From positions 44,352 to 108,351 of the forward strand of contig NZ_JQJJ01000002.1 of NCBI RefSeq assembly GCF_000745475.1: 64,000 bases of DNA, given 5' to 3'. The notes beneath the pieces were generated by a model. That model searched no databases. It saw nothing but the letters and a program-made list of their open reading frames with translations, and was not told the origin of the DNA. How positions within the stretch are numbered: position 1 is the first letter of the stretch; each line of letters opens with the position of its first letter. This DNA is from Allobosea sp. UNC402CLCol (GTDB lineage Bacteria > Pseudomonadota > Alphaproteobacteria > Rhizobiales > Beijerinckiaceae). The position numbers and the translations under genes are program-made. Below, one piece after another: positions 44,052-53,372 of this stretch.

Positions 44052-44804
44052 ATGACCAGCGGACGCTTCACGGCTAAGACCGTCGCCATCACCGGCGCGG
44101 CCCATGGCATCGGCGCTGCGACGGCGCGTCGCTTTCTCGACGAGGGCGCACGGGTCGCCGTGATCGACCGCGAGGCCGACGGTTTCGCGGAAAGCTTCGC
44201 CGGCCAGCCGGTCGACCGCCTGCTGACCATGGCCGGCGACTGCACCGACGCCGCCGTACTCGCCGATTTCCATGGCCGCACCATCGCGGCCTTCGGCCCG
44301 ATCGATATCCTCTTCAACAATGTCGGCCAGAGCGGCCGCGAGCGTGCGGCGCAGTTCCACGAGTCGCAGGAAGAGGTCTGGCGCTTCGTGCTGGAAGTCT
44401 CGCTGTTCACGGCCATGCGGATGAGCCATCTCGTCGTACCCGCGATGCGCCAGCGCGGCGGCCGGATCGTCAACATGTCGAGCGACGCCGCGCTCGTCGG
44501 CGATGCCGGCCTCGCCGATTATGCCGCCGCCAAGATGGGCATCATCGGCTTTACCCGCTCGCTGGCGCGCGAGCTGGCGCCGCATCGCGTCACCGTCAAT
44601 GCGGTCGCGCCCGGAGCCATCCGGACCCGCGCCCATGACCGGCTGACACCTGCCGTCATCGAGAGGATCAAGGCGACGACGCCGGCCGGCTTCATCGCCG
44701 AGCCGGAGGATGTCGCCGGTTGCGTCGCCTTCCTCGCCAGCGAGGACGCCCGTTACCTGACCGGCCAGACGCTGCTGATCGATGGCGGCCGCTGGATGAT
44801 CTGA
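44052..44804 (+). CDS. Short-chain dehydrogenase/reductase
   Basis: A 250-residue SDR from ATG 44052 (MTSGRFTAKTVAITGA), with TGAAHGIG, NMSSDAAL and YAAAK motifs. NNVGQSG replaces the usual NNAG. It is only moderately like its neighbour and so is not a recent duplicate. It lies 19 nt downstream of the first SDR and 8 nt before the amidase. Confidence 0.93.
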   Translation: MTSGRFTAKTVAITGAAHGIGAATARRFLDEGARVAVIDREADGFAESFAGQPVDRLLTMAGDCTDAAVLADFHGRTIAAFGPIDILFNNVGQSGRERAAQFHESQEEVWRFVLEVSLFTAMRMSHLVVPAMRQRGGRIVNMSSDAALVGDAGLADYAAAKMGIIGFTRSLARELAPHRVTVNAVAPGAIRTRAHDRLTPAVIERIKATTPAGFIAEPEDVAGCVAFLASEDARYLTGQTLLIDGGRWMI

Positions 44805-44812
44805 GGACAGCC

Positions 44813-46195
44813 ATGACCGATATCGCCGATCTCTCCGCCGTCGACCTCGCCGCCGCGATTCGCGCGAAAACCGTCTCGCCGGTCGAGGCCGTCGAGGCTG
44901 CCCTCGCCCGCATCGAGCAGAAGGCAGAGCTCAACGCCTTCATGGCGGTCTGCGCCGAGCGTGCCCGCGCCGAGGCGAAGGATGCCGAGGCCAAGGTGAT
45001 GCGCGGTGAGAGTCTGGGAGCGCTCCATGGCATTCCGTTTTCGGTCAAGGACCTCACCAACACCGAAGGCGTCGCGACCACGCAGGGCTCGGCGCTCTTT
45101 GCCGATAACATCCCGAAGGCCGATGCGGTTGGGGTCGCGCGTGCGCGGGCTGCGGGTGCGATCCTGATCGGCAAGACGACGACGCCGGAATTCGGCCACA
45201 AGCCGTTCACCGAAGGCCCGTTCTTCGGCCGCACGCTCAATCCGCATAATCATGCCCATACCTGCGGCGGCTCATCGGGCGGCGCGGCGGTCGCGGTCGC
45301 GGCCGGCATGGGGCAGCTCGCGCTCGGCACCGATGGCGGCGGTTCCATCCGCATCCCCGCCGCCTGCTGCGGCGTCGTCGGCTTGAAGGCGACGCTGGGC
45401 GCGATCCCGAATCTGCAGGCCCCGGACCTATTCGGGGCCAATTCCTTCGTCGGGCCGATGGCGCGCGATGTCGCCGATACCGCCCTGATGTTCGAGACGC
45501 TTCTCGGTCCCGACCGTCGCGATCCCTATGGACAGATACCGGCCTTCCCGGAACGCCGGCTCGGCGAAAGCGAGAAGCCGCAGGTTGGCTTCCTCCTGCG
45601 CTGCGGCAACATCCTCGATCCCGATGTCGAGTCGGCCGTCGTCGCCGCGATGAGGCAGGCGGAGGCGCTCGGCTGGGGGGTCGAGCCGATCGAGCTTGAT
45701 CTCGTCTCGCTGGAGCCGCATTTCCTTGTCTTCCTGCGCTCGCTGCTGCTGGCTCGACTCGGTGGCCATGCCGAAAGGGCCCCTGAGAAGCTCGACCCGA
45801 CTCTGCTTGCGACGATCGATGCCGGCCGCGGTTACAGTGCCGCCGATCTCTGTCAGGCCCAGTTCACGCGGACCGATTGCTTCACCAAGGTGCAGGAGAT
45901 CCTCGCGCACCACGACATCATCGCCTCGCCAACCCTGTCGGCGCCGGCCTTGCCCGTCGATCTCGATCCACTCGGCCCGATCGAGATCGGCGGGCGGGCC
46001 GCCGGCACGATCCGTGGTGCATGGTACCCCTACACCTTCCCGTTCAACCTCACCGGGCATCCGGCGGTGTCACTACCTTGCGGGACGTCGAATATCGGTC
46101 TCCCGATCGGCCTTCAGCTGGTTGGCCGTTGGCATGAAGATGCCTACCTCCTCGACGTGGCTCGCCGCTTGGAGGCAACGTATAGCAGACCTTAG
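44813..46195 (+). CDS. Amidase (amidase signature family)
   Basis: A 460-residue amidase with the complete Ser-cisSer-Lys triad: Lys79 in PFSVKDLT, Ser154 in CGGSSGGAA and Ser178 in GTDGGGSIR. It releases ammonia or an amine from a carboxamide in the cytoplasm. As last gene of the operon it gives the best clue that the imported molecule or an intermediate is an amide. ATG 44813 (MTDIADLSAV) starts just after the SDR stop. Confidence 0.95.
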   Translation: MTDIADLSAVDLAAAIRAKTVSPVEAVEAALARIEQKAELNAFMAVCAERARAEAKDAEAKVMRGESLGALHGIPFSVKDLTNTEGVATTQGSALFADNIPKADAVGVARARAAGAILIGKTTTPEFGHKPFTEGPFFGRTLNPHNHAHTCGGSSGGAAVAVAAGMGQLALGTDGGGSIRIPAACCGVVGLKATLGAIPNLQAPDLFGANSFVGPMARDVADTALMFETLLGPDRRDPYGQIPAFPERRLGESEKPQVGFLLRCGNILDPDVESAVVAAMRQAEALGWGVEPIELDLVSLEPHFLVFLRSLLLARLGGHAERAPEKLDPTLLATIDAGRGYSAADLCQAQFTRTDCFTKVQEILAHHDIIASPTLSAPALPVDLDPLGPIEIGGRAAGTIRGAWYPYTFPFNLTGHPAVSLPCGTSNIGLPIGLQLVGRWHEDAYLLDVARRLEATYSRP

Positions 46196-46464
46196 CGCGC
46201 CCTCTTTGATGAAGCGCCGCCTCTTAGTGAACTAGGTGGTGGCCGCTTTTCAGCGCAACGAAATGACCATTCCCCTTCGCCGATCGAGACGCATTGACTG
46301 CGCTGTCCTCGCGGAGCGAATAGGCAGGTCAATATCTCGTCGTCAGTCAGCTCTCCGTGAAGGAATTCTTCGCCCCAGCAGTAGGCATCCTCGACAGTCT
46401 GGTCGAGAGCACGGTGGGCGTGGCTGAGCCAAGCGGAGAGGTGCATGCCCTTTGCGTACGCCAC
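46192..46464 (-). CDS. Uncertain small frame in the gap
   Basis: A 90-codon frame (MHLSAWLSHAHRALDQTVED, then EEFLHGELTDDEILTCLFA) has protein-like composition in its first 55 residues. Upstream codons in another frame (CFTSTAYDEHTLARLRTTLC) might continue it through a frameshift, making it a decayed gene. No ribosome site and no known family. Confidence 0.3.
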   Translation of the reverse strand: MAYAKGMHLSAWLSHAHRALDQTVEDAYCWGEEFLHGELTDDEILTCLFAPRGQRSQCVSIGEGEWSFRCAEKRPPPSSLRGGASSKRAR

Positions 46465-46717
46465 CGTGCTCCCCCAGCGCCTTAATCGACGCTAGTTTGC
46501 ATAAGGTGGTACGGAGGCGTGCAAGTGTATGTTCGTCGTAGGCTGTGGAGGTGAAGCAGACGGCGAGAAACCGTCACTTCCGGAGCGGCAGAGGCGTTGG
46601 GTTCTAGCGCCTCTTGGTTAAGGCCATTCCGATGGAGACGTACGGCTGGCTGCATTGAAGAGCACGCATCGGCCGAGATAATGAGTGTTGGCTAGAGCGC
46701 TGCAACATGGAGATCCA
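46465..46717. other. Intergenic stretch before the nuclease pair
   Basis: Together with the uncertain frame to its left this makes a 520-nt gap after the amidase. No terminator with a U-tract was found. The end holds a GGAGA site for the following GTG-start gene. Confidence 0.35.
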
Positions 46718-47989
46718 GTGACTTTTCGTTTTATCCATGCTGCCGATATCCATCTCGACTCGCCACTTCGCTCGCTCGCCATGCGCCATCCCGATCTGGC
46801 GGAGCTGATCGGCAACGCGACCCGGCAGGCCTTCGTGCGCATCATCGATCTGTGCCTGGCGGAACAGGTCGACGGATTGCTGATCGCCGGCGATCTCTAT
46901 GACGGCGATCAGAGCTCGATGAAGACGGCGCGCTTTCTAGCCGAGCAGCTGCGGCGGCTCGATCAGGCCGGCATCCGCACCTTCGTCATCCGCGGCAATC
47001 ATGACGCGATGTCGCGGATCACGAAGGAGCTGGTGCTTCCGGACTCGGTCAAGGTCTTCGGCGGCCGCGCCGAGGCGCCGGAGCTTCCGGGCCCGGCCGG
47101 GCGGGTCCCGATCGTGATCCATGGGCTGAGCTTCGCGCAGCCCCACGCTCCGGAGAGCCTGCTCGGCAAGTACCGGCCGCCGGTGGAGGGCGCGGTCAAT
47201 ATCGGCATGCTGCACACCAGCCTGGCCGGCACCCCGGGCCACGACCTCTATGCGCCATGCAGCCTGGCCGATCTTCGGGCGACGGGATTCCGCTACTGGG
47301 CGCTGGGCCACGTCCACAAGCGCGCGATCGTCAACGATGATACCTGTACGATCGCGATGCCGGGCATGCCGCAGGGGCGTGACATCAACGAGGCCGGGCC
47401 GAAATCCGTCTCGCTGGTCACGGTCGGCGACGACCGCTCGATCGACATCGAGGAGCGCGTGACCAGCGTCGCGCAGTTCGAGCGGGTCACGGTCGATGTG
47501 ACCGGGATGGAGGATTGGCGGGAACTGGTCTCGCGGCTCGGGCGTGCGCTCGAGACGGCGCGGAGCGCCGTCGGTTCGGACCATCTGGTGGCGCGCCTGC
47601 ACGTCGTCGGTGCGACGCCGCTCGCCTGGCGCATCCGCCGGGACACGGATCTTCTGAAGACAGAAGCTGATGATCGGGCTGCGGCCCTTGGCTCATGCTG
47701 GGTGGAAAAGCTGGAAATCACCAGCCAGTTGCCGGACAGGCGGGAAGGGCCGACCGGGGACCCGCTGAGCGAGCTGCACCGTTTGATCGAGGGTCAGATC
47801 CTTGGTTCCGATGCCTTCAACGCTACGCTGGCCGGCATAGCGGAGGAGATCCGGGCCCAACTTCCGCAGGAATGCCGTGACATCCTGGGCTCAGACGAGG
47901 AGACCTTCAGGACGCATATCGAACGGCTCGCGCGCGACGGGGCCGAGACGGTCGTCGCGCGGCTGCAGGCTGCAGGCGAGGGCACCTGA
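46718..47989 (+). CDS. DNA repair exonuclease, metallophosphoesterase (YhaO/SbcD-like)
   Basis: A 423-residue nuclease subunit with all metal motifs: AADIHLDSP, GDLYDG, GNHDAM, LHTSL and GHVHKR. GTG 46718 (VTFRFIHAADIH) follows GGAGA; an open frame continues to TTG 46685. It ends directly before the ATG of the partner ATPase. The YhaO/YhaN pair resembles Mre11/Rad50 and SbcD/SbcC, processing DNA ends and hairpins. Confidence 0.93.
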   Translation: MTFRFIHAADIHLDSPLRSLAMRHPDLAELIGNATRQAFVRIIDLCLAEQVDGLLIAGDLYDGDQSSMKTARFLAEQLRRLDQAGIRTFVIRGNHDAMSRITKELVLPDSVKVFGGRAEAPELPGPAGRVPIVIHGLSFAQPHAPESLLGKYRPPVEGAVNIGMLHTSLAGTPGHDLYAPCSLADLRATGFRYWALGHVHKRAIVNDDTCTIAMPGMPQGRDINEAGPKSVSLVTVGDDRSIDIEERVTSVAQFERVTVDVTGMEDWRELVSRLGRALETARSAVGSDHLVARLHVVGATPLAWRIRRDTDLLKTEADDRAAALGSCWVEKLEITSQLPDRREGPTGDPLSELHRLIEGQILGSDAFNATLAGIAEEIRAQLPQECRDILGSDEETFRTHIERLARDGAETVVARLQAAGEGT

Positions 47990-50900
47990 ATGCGCCTCCG
48001 CCGCCTCGACCTAACGCGCTACGGCAAATTCACCGATTGCAGCATCGATTTCGGCGAGCGGTGTGAAGGCCAGCCGGATCTGCATGTGATCTACGGGCCG
48101 AACGAGGCCGGCAAGTCGACGACCTTCGCTGCCTTCCTCGACTTATTGTTCGGCATCGGCACGCAGAGCTCCTTCGGCTTCCTGCACCCCTATCCCACGA
48201 TGCGGATCGGCGCGGCGCTGGAGCTTGGTGGCGAGACGCGTGATTTTGCGCGCATCAAGCGACCGCAGAACAGTTTGCTCGACGCCGGCGACCGCCCTAT
48301 TCCAGAAGCCGCCATCCGCGCCGAGATCGGCGGGATCGACCGCGACGCCTACCGCACGATGTTCTCGCTCGATGACGAGACCTTGGAAAAGGGCGGCGAG
48401 AGCATCCTGGCGAGCAAGGGCGATCTCGGCCAGTTGCTGTTCTCCGCCAGCGCAGGCCTCGCCGATCTCAGCCAGAACTTGCTCGACCTCCGTACGGAAG
48501 CAGATGGCTTCTATAAGTTCCGGGCCCGGAGCGGGATGCTGGCGGAACTCAAGGCGCAGCTCGTCGCGCTGAAGGCTGAACGCGAGCAGATCGATACGCT
48601 GGCATCGGATTATGCGCGGCTCGTCGCGGCACGCGACAGCGCGGCACACCAATATGACGAAGCGGTCGGAGAGCGTGCCCGCATCCAGGCTCGGATGGAT
48701 GAGATTCAGCGCCATATTGCGGCGCTGCCCCGGCTCGTCGCGTTGCGCGCCGATCGCGAGCGTCTGGGCCCGTTTGCCGATTTGCCCGAAGCGCCGCCCG
48801 GCTGGGCCGCCGCGTTGCCAGCGCTGCAGAAGGAAGAAATCGAGCTCGCCGTCCAGAACCAAACCAATCGCGATGAGATCGCGCGGTTACGCAGCGAGAT
48901 CGAGGCAATCGTCGTCGATGACGCCGCTCTTCGTCAAGCGGACGAGCTGGAGCGGCTCACCGAGCTGCGGGCGCGTTACATCACAGCGGAAAAGGATATT
49001 CCCGAGCGCAGGTTGCAATTGCGCCAGCTGGATCTGCAGGTCTCCGGAATCCTGCAGCGGATTGACCGGGATGGGGAGGCGCAGCCGCAGCGCCTCGTCC
49101 TGACCGTCGCGACAACCGGTCGCTTGCGCGAACTGATCGAAGCGCGGTCGGGCATCGATGCGGCGCTGCGTAATGCCAGCGAAGAATGCGCCGAAGCCCG
49201 TCGTCGCCTCGCCGAAACCGCAAGAAAGCTGCCGAAGACGGATCAGGCGGCGTCGTTGCCCCAGGAGCGTGAGCGCGCAGTTGCGACATTGGCCGCGACG
49301 GTCGAGGTGCTGCGGTCATCGGATCATCAGGTCCGCCTCCGCGTCGCCGAACGGTCGCGCGCAGCGGCCCAGGAGGTTCTCGACGAACGTCTCCTGGCAC
49401 TGCGGCCCTGGCATGGCACGCTGGAGCAGCTCGTCGGCATGACAGTTCCGAGACCGGACATGCTGCAGCGCTGGAAGGCGTCTCGGCGCGAGAATGAAGC
49501 CCTGCTGAGCCAGCACCAAGGAGAGATCGGGCGTCTCACCACCCAGATGCGCCATGTCGAGGCGGAGCGGGCGGGTTTGGCGGCGACGACCGGCATTGTG
49601 ACCGATCGCGAGGCCGCCGAGATTCGCGCGCGACGCGAACTGGCCTGGGCCGCGCATCGGCGCGATCTCGATGCGGCCTCGGCGGATGTCTTCGAGGAAG
49701 CCCTGCGCCATGACGACCTCGTCGGTGCCGGACGGATCTCGCACATGTCCGACCTAGCGAGACTGCATCGGAGCGGGCAGGCCCTGGCCGTGGCGCAGGC
49801 CGATCTCGCTCGTGCGACGGAGCTCGGGGAAGGCGCTGCGGCTGCTCTCGCGGGCGTTGACGCCGAGGTCGCACAGGCCGTTCTCACCATGGTGCCGTCT
49901 TGGCTTCCGGCGCCGTCGCTGCTGGAACTCGAGGATTGGCTGTCCTGTCGCAGCCGGGTTCTGGAGGCGCGGGACATCATGCGGATGGCCGAGCGGGATC
50001 TGCATGCGGCGCAAGCCGATGCTGGCGAGGCTTTGTCTCAGCTTCGCGCCGCGCTGGAGCGGGCCGGAATCGTCTATGCGGCGGAGGCGGATGTCGGCGT
50101 CCTACTTGCGGAAGCCCAGACCGGTCTTGAGAGCGAGGCGCAACGGTGTCGGTTCTACGCCGAGCTTGAGGATCGGCGTCGCGATGTGGCGAGGCGCGAG
50201 CGCAGCGCCGAACAGGCTGAGGCGCAGCAGCGGGATTGGGCCGAGGCCTGGTCCGCGACCTGCCGCAATTGCTGGCTCGCGGAAGCCGGTGCCGTGCCGG
50301 CGCTTGGCGTCGTGCGCGAGACCTTAGCCGCGGTGGCCGACCTCGCGCCGACTCTGGAGAAGCGCGCGGGTCTGATCGATCGCATCGACAAGATGGAGAA
50401 GGACCAGGCGGCATTCCGCGATGAGGTCGCGATTCTCGCGCGCGCCTTGGGCATTCCGCGGGAGGCGATGCCGGTTCTCGATCTCGTCCGCGAGATCGTC
50501 GACACGATCCGGAAGGCGGGCGCCGACCAGGAGCGTCGCACGCAACTGCTTGCCCAATTGAAAAGCGCCGAAGATCGGCAGCGGACTCTGGCCGAAAAGA
50601 ACGGGATCCATGCCGGGCAAACGCAGAGGATGATCGACTTCTTCGAGGTCGCCTCGCTGGCTGATGTTGCCGAGGCGCTGGAGCAGATTGCGCAGCGCCA
50701 TGTGCTGCAGGAGCGAGCGGCGGAAGCTGAGCGCGACATCCGCGAGGCGATGCGCAGTGTCGACCTCGCTAGTGCGGAGGCAGCGCTCGACAATGCGTCC
50801 CGCCCGGCTCTGGAGGCAGAGCTGAGCGAGTTGAAGGTGCGTTTCGACGATCAGGACCGGCGCTGCCACGAACTCTTTGCCGCTCGCGCGACGACGGTCG

Positions 50901-51496
50901 ATCAGGTCGAAGCGATCGGCGGCGATGCCACGGTGGCGGAGATCGAAGAGCGCCGCCGCACCACTTTGCTGGAGATCGAGGATGGGGCACTGCGTTATCT
51001 GCAGTTGCGCGCTGGGGTTGCTGCGGCGGAGCAGGCTCTCGCGATCTATCGGGAGCGCCATCGCAGCTCGATGATGGAGCGGGCTTCGGCCGCGTTCCGG
51101 ACGATTAGTCGCGGCGCCTATTCCGGCCTCGCGGCACAGCCTGGTAAGGATGGTGAGACGCTGATCGCGCTTGCTGCCGGCGGCGGCTCGAAAGCCGCGG
51201 ACGAACTGTCTAAGGGCACGCGCTTCCAGCTCTATCTCGCGCTCCGCGTCGCAGGATACCACGAGTTCGCCAAGGCGCGCCGCGCCGTGCCTTTCGTGGC
51301 CGACGACATCATGGAGACCTTCGACGATTTTCGCGCCGAGGAAGCCTTTCGCCTGTTCGTGGACATGGCACGGAGCGGGCAGGTCATCTACCTGACCCAC
51401 CACCAGCATCTCTGCGAGATCGTCCGGCGGGTTTGCCCGACGGCGCGGCTCTATCGTCTGGACGAGCCAGAGATGCAGCGCCGCCGCATTGCATGA
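47990..51496 (+). CDS. AAA ATPase, YhaN/SbcC/Rad50-like
   Basis: A 1168-residue SMC-like ATPase. The N-terminal lobe has Walker A GPNEAGKST (residues about 36-44) after YGKFTDCSIDFG. A long helical coiled-coil middle follows, and the C-terminal lobe has LSKGTRFQLYLALR and Walker B with VADDIMETFDD near residue 1103. No central CxxC zinc hook like Rad50's is apparent. It begins immediately after the nuclease stop. Together they probably form a DNA-end-processing complex. Confidence 0.93.
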   Translation: MRLRRLDLTRYGKFTDCSIDFGERCEGQPDLHVIYGPNEAGKSTTFAAFLDLLFGIGTQSSFGFLHPYPTMRIGAALELGGETRDFARIKRPQNSLLDAGDRPIPEAAIRAEIGGIDRDAYRTMFSLDDETLEKGGESILASKGDLGQLLFSASAGLADLSQNLLDLRTEADGFYKFRARSGMLAELKAQLVALKAEREQIDTLASDYARLVAARDSAAHQYDEAVGERARIQARMDEIQRHIAALPRLVALRADRERLGPFADLPEAPPGWAAALPALQKEEIELAVQNQTNRDEIARLRSEIEAIVVDDAALRQADELERLTELRARYITAEKDIPERRLQLRQLDLQVSGILQRIDRDGEAQPQRLVLTVATTGRLRELIEARSGIDAALRNASEECAEARRRLAETARKLPKTDQAASLPQERERAVATLAATVEVLRSSDHQVRLRVAERSRAAAQEVLDERLLALRPWHGTLEQLVGMTVPRPDMLQRWKASRRENEALLSQHQGEIGRLTTQMRHVEAERAGLAATTGIVTDREAAEIRARRELAWAAHRRDLDAASADVFEEALRHDDLVGAGRISHMSDLARLHRSGQALAVAQADLARATELGEGAAAALAGVDAEVAQAVLTMVPSWLPAPSLLELEDWLSCRSRVLEARDIMRMAERDLHAAQADAGEALSQLRAALERAGIVYAAEADVGVLLAEAQTGLESEAQRCRFYAELEDRRRDVARRERSAEQAEAQQRDWAEAWSATCRNCWLAEAGAVPALGVVRETLAAVADLAPTLEKRAGLIDRIDKMEKDQAAFRDEVAILARALGIPREAMPVLDLVREIVDTIRKAGADQERRTQLLAQLKSAEDRQRTLAEKNGIHAGQTQRMIDFFEVASLADVAEALEQIAQRHVLQERAAEAERDIREAMRSVDLASAEAALDNASRPALEAELSELKVRFDDQDRRCHELFAARATTVDQVEAIGGDATVAEIEERRRTTLLEIEDGALRYLQLRAGVAAAEQALAIYRERHRSSMMERASAAFRTISRGAYSGLAAQPGKDGETLIALAAGGGSKAADELSKGTRFQLYLALRVAGYHEFAKARRAVPFVADDIMETFDDFRAEEAFRLFVDMARSGQVIYLTHHQHLCEIVRRVCPTARLYRLDEPEMQRRRIA

Positions 51497-51656
51497 CGTC
51501 GGAGAAGTGGACTTGAGATGGCTGATATTGCCATCGAATTGCCTTCGATCTCGAAAATGAAAACTTGGCATCGGTGTAGTGGGGCCGACGATGGACCACC
51601 TTGCTGATCCCGAGCTCACCCGGCGCCGGAAATAGTGGATCCTCGGCGCTTTCCTT

Positions 51657-51947
51657 CTATGAACGTTGCTTCTGCAGGGGGGCGTTGGGAAGGTCGACGG
51701 ATCGGAATGCGATTCCGATCGAAGAACGATCCTGCCAAACGATCCGAGCTTCTCGGTCGACGCCGATAGCCTGCGAGGTGATATGAACTGCCCCTGTTTC
51801 GTTGAAACCGACGGGAACTCTCAGCATCGCGCCACCGTCCGAAATATCCCGGATCATGCAGCTGAATATTGCCCCGCTAGCCACCTTGAGCTTGGCAGGC
51901 TGCACTCGGCGTTGCCGCTCAGTGGCGCGATTTGAACGGTCAGACAT
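51657..51947 (-). CDS. PilZ-domain protein
   Basis: A 96-residue single PilZ domain: the RxxxR-type start ATERQRRVQPAKL, CMIRDISDGGAMLRVP for the D/N-x-S-x-x-G motif, and RIVWQDRSSIGIAF. PilZ domains bind cyclic di-GMP, though family members without binding exist. Start chosen at ATG 51947 (MSDRSNRATER); upstream ATGs to 51983 are possible. No operon partner. Confidence 0.8.
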   Translation of the reverse strand: MSDRSNRATERQRRVQPAKLKVASGAIFSCMIRDISDGGAMLRVPVGFNETGAVHITSQAIGVDREARIVWQDRSSIGIAFRSVDLPNAPLQKQRS

Positions 51948-51983
51948 GATCATGCTGATAGCCGAACACGTGTATCCTTCCAC

Positions 51984-52518
51984 TGAAGTGGCGGGCTAAG
52001 ATTTTAGCCGTCCGGTTCGCATTGCCCTCCGAAGAGCCCTCCTTGCTGGAGCGGCTCATCGTCTTGGTCCGCCAAGCATGATGTGCTCGGTCAGCGCGCG
52101 ATGGATCGGGATCGAAACCCTGGCACGGACGTCGAGTTGTCGAGCGCGGTCGCCATCAGACGAGCGCTCCGCCGGAATTGAAGCCGAATGACGGAAACGC
52201 GTGAAGGCATGGTTCCGGCGTAGCCGAAAACCCGGCCCGCAGGGCGACGCCCTCAAGCTGGATCTATTGTCGCAGATCCTGTCGTAATTTTCCCCTTACT
52301 TGCGACAAAGGACACGCGACACAGAAATCGCCCAAAGTATCGTGGGCCGTCCGAGCGGCGTGAGGATGCTTTCTCCAGGGGCGCTGCCTTGGCCAAGGCG
52401 CGCACCTGGAGACCGCCTTGCCGTTGGGGCTTGCCGGATCACTTCCTTCGTTTCGTGAGACTCTCCTCGCCTTGACAGCCGGTTCAATCCTCGCCATCGT
52501 ATCATATAACAAAATGAC
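51984..52518. other. Intergenic stretch
   Basis: About 535 nt between the divergent PilZ and IclR genes. Minus-strand frames at 52056-52256 and 52264-52512 lack family resemblance. A TTGACA hexamer at 52472 and a TATAAC at 52505 are too far apart for one sigma-70 promoter. Confidence 0.4.
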
Positions 52519-52535
52519 ATTTCATTATATGAAAT
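52519..52535. promoter_or_regulatory. Inverted repeat ATTTCAT-TAT-ATGAAAT, IclR operator candidate
   Basis: Perfect 7-base arms in an A+T-rich island directly before the iclR gene. IclR-family sites often contain TTTCA/TGAAA halves. The position overlaps the likely promoter and fits autoregulation. Confidence 0.65.
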
Positions 52536-52556
52536 GAAATGCAAAGAGGAACGCCC

Positions 52557-53351
52557 TTGTCGACGGATTTGCCAAAAGCGGCGGGGAAACCTGCGCCTGC
52601 CGGCACCAGCACGCTCGATCTCGCGCTTCATGCGGTCGACTACCTGGTGCAGCAGAGCCGCCCGGCTTCGCTCGCCCAGATCGCGGAAGCCCTCTCGGCG
52701 TCGAAGGCGACGATCTATCGGCATCTGGTGACGCTGCAGCGTCATGGCTTCGTCCGCCAGGAGGCCGAGACGGGCCGCTACGAGGCCGGGATCAAGCTGA
52801 TGATGCTGGGCGAAGCCCTGCGTCAGCGCTTCGATATCGTCAGCGCCGCGCGCGAGGAGCTGATGACCCTGCGCGATCACACCGGCCAGGCGGTCACGGT
52901 CTGCGCCGCGATCGACGACGAACTGATCGTCCTCGAACTGATCCAGGGCCGCACGCTCATCGAATTCTCCACGCGGCCCGGCACGCGGCTCGCCTTCCAT
53001 GCCAGCGCCCATGGCAAGATCTGGCTCGCCTTCGGCTCCCAGGAGCGCACCGCCGCGATCGCCAACGGCCCGCTTGAGGCCTGGACGCCGGCGACCATCA
53101 TTTCAACGCAGGCGCTGCTCGCCGAGGTCGAGGCTGTTCGTAAACGCGGCTGGGCCACCGCTCCGAATGAGGTCATCACCGGCGTCAACACGCTCGCCGC
53201 CCCTGTCTTCGACCACCGCAAAATTCTCGTCGGCTCGATCGCCATCGTCGGTGCGACGCAGTTCATTCCGCCCGTTCCCGACCCCGAACAGATCCGTGAG
53301 GTCGTCGGCAGCGCCGAACGCATCTCGCGTGGTCTGAGCTGGCAAGGCTGA
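52557..53351 (+). CDS. IclR-family transcriptional regulator
   Basis: A regulator of about 264 residues with an N-terminal winged helix (LAQIAEALSASKATIYRHL) and a C-terminal effector domain (AFHASAHGKIWLAF, NTLAAPVFDHRKILVGSIAI). TTG 52557 has AGAGGAA 6 nt upstream; ATG 52539, six codons earlier, has none. It lies 21 nt before the hydantoinase genes in the same direction, so it is probably the first gene of that operon and its controller. Confidence 0.9.
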   Translation: MSTDLPKAAGKPAPAGTSTLDLALHAVDYLVQQSRPASLAQIAEALSASKATIYRHLVTLQRHGFVRQEAETGRYEAGIKLMMLGEALRQRFDIVSAAREELMTLRDHTGQAVTVCAAIDDELIVLELIQGRTLIEFSTRPGTRLAFHASAHGKIWLAFGSQERTAAIANGPLEAWTPATIISTQALLAEVEAVRKRGWATAPNEVITGVNTLAAPVFDHRKILVGSIAIVGATQFIPPVPDPEQIREVVGSAERISRGLSWQG

Positions 53352-53372
53352 CAGATTGGAAAGACCGAGAAC

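Noticed and set aside
50324..51619. 431-codon minus-strand frame
   Set aside because: Shadow of the YhaN gene.
52056..52512. Two minus-strand frames upstream of iclR
   Set aside because: Arg-rich and without conserved motifs; treated as non-coding.
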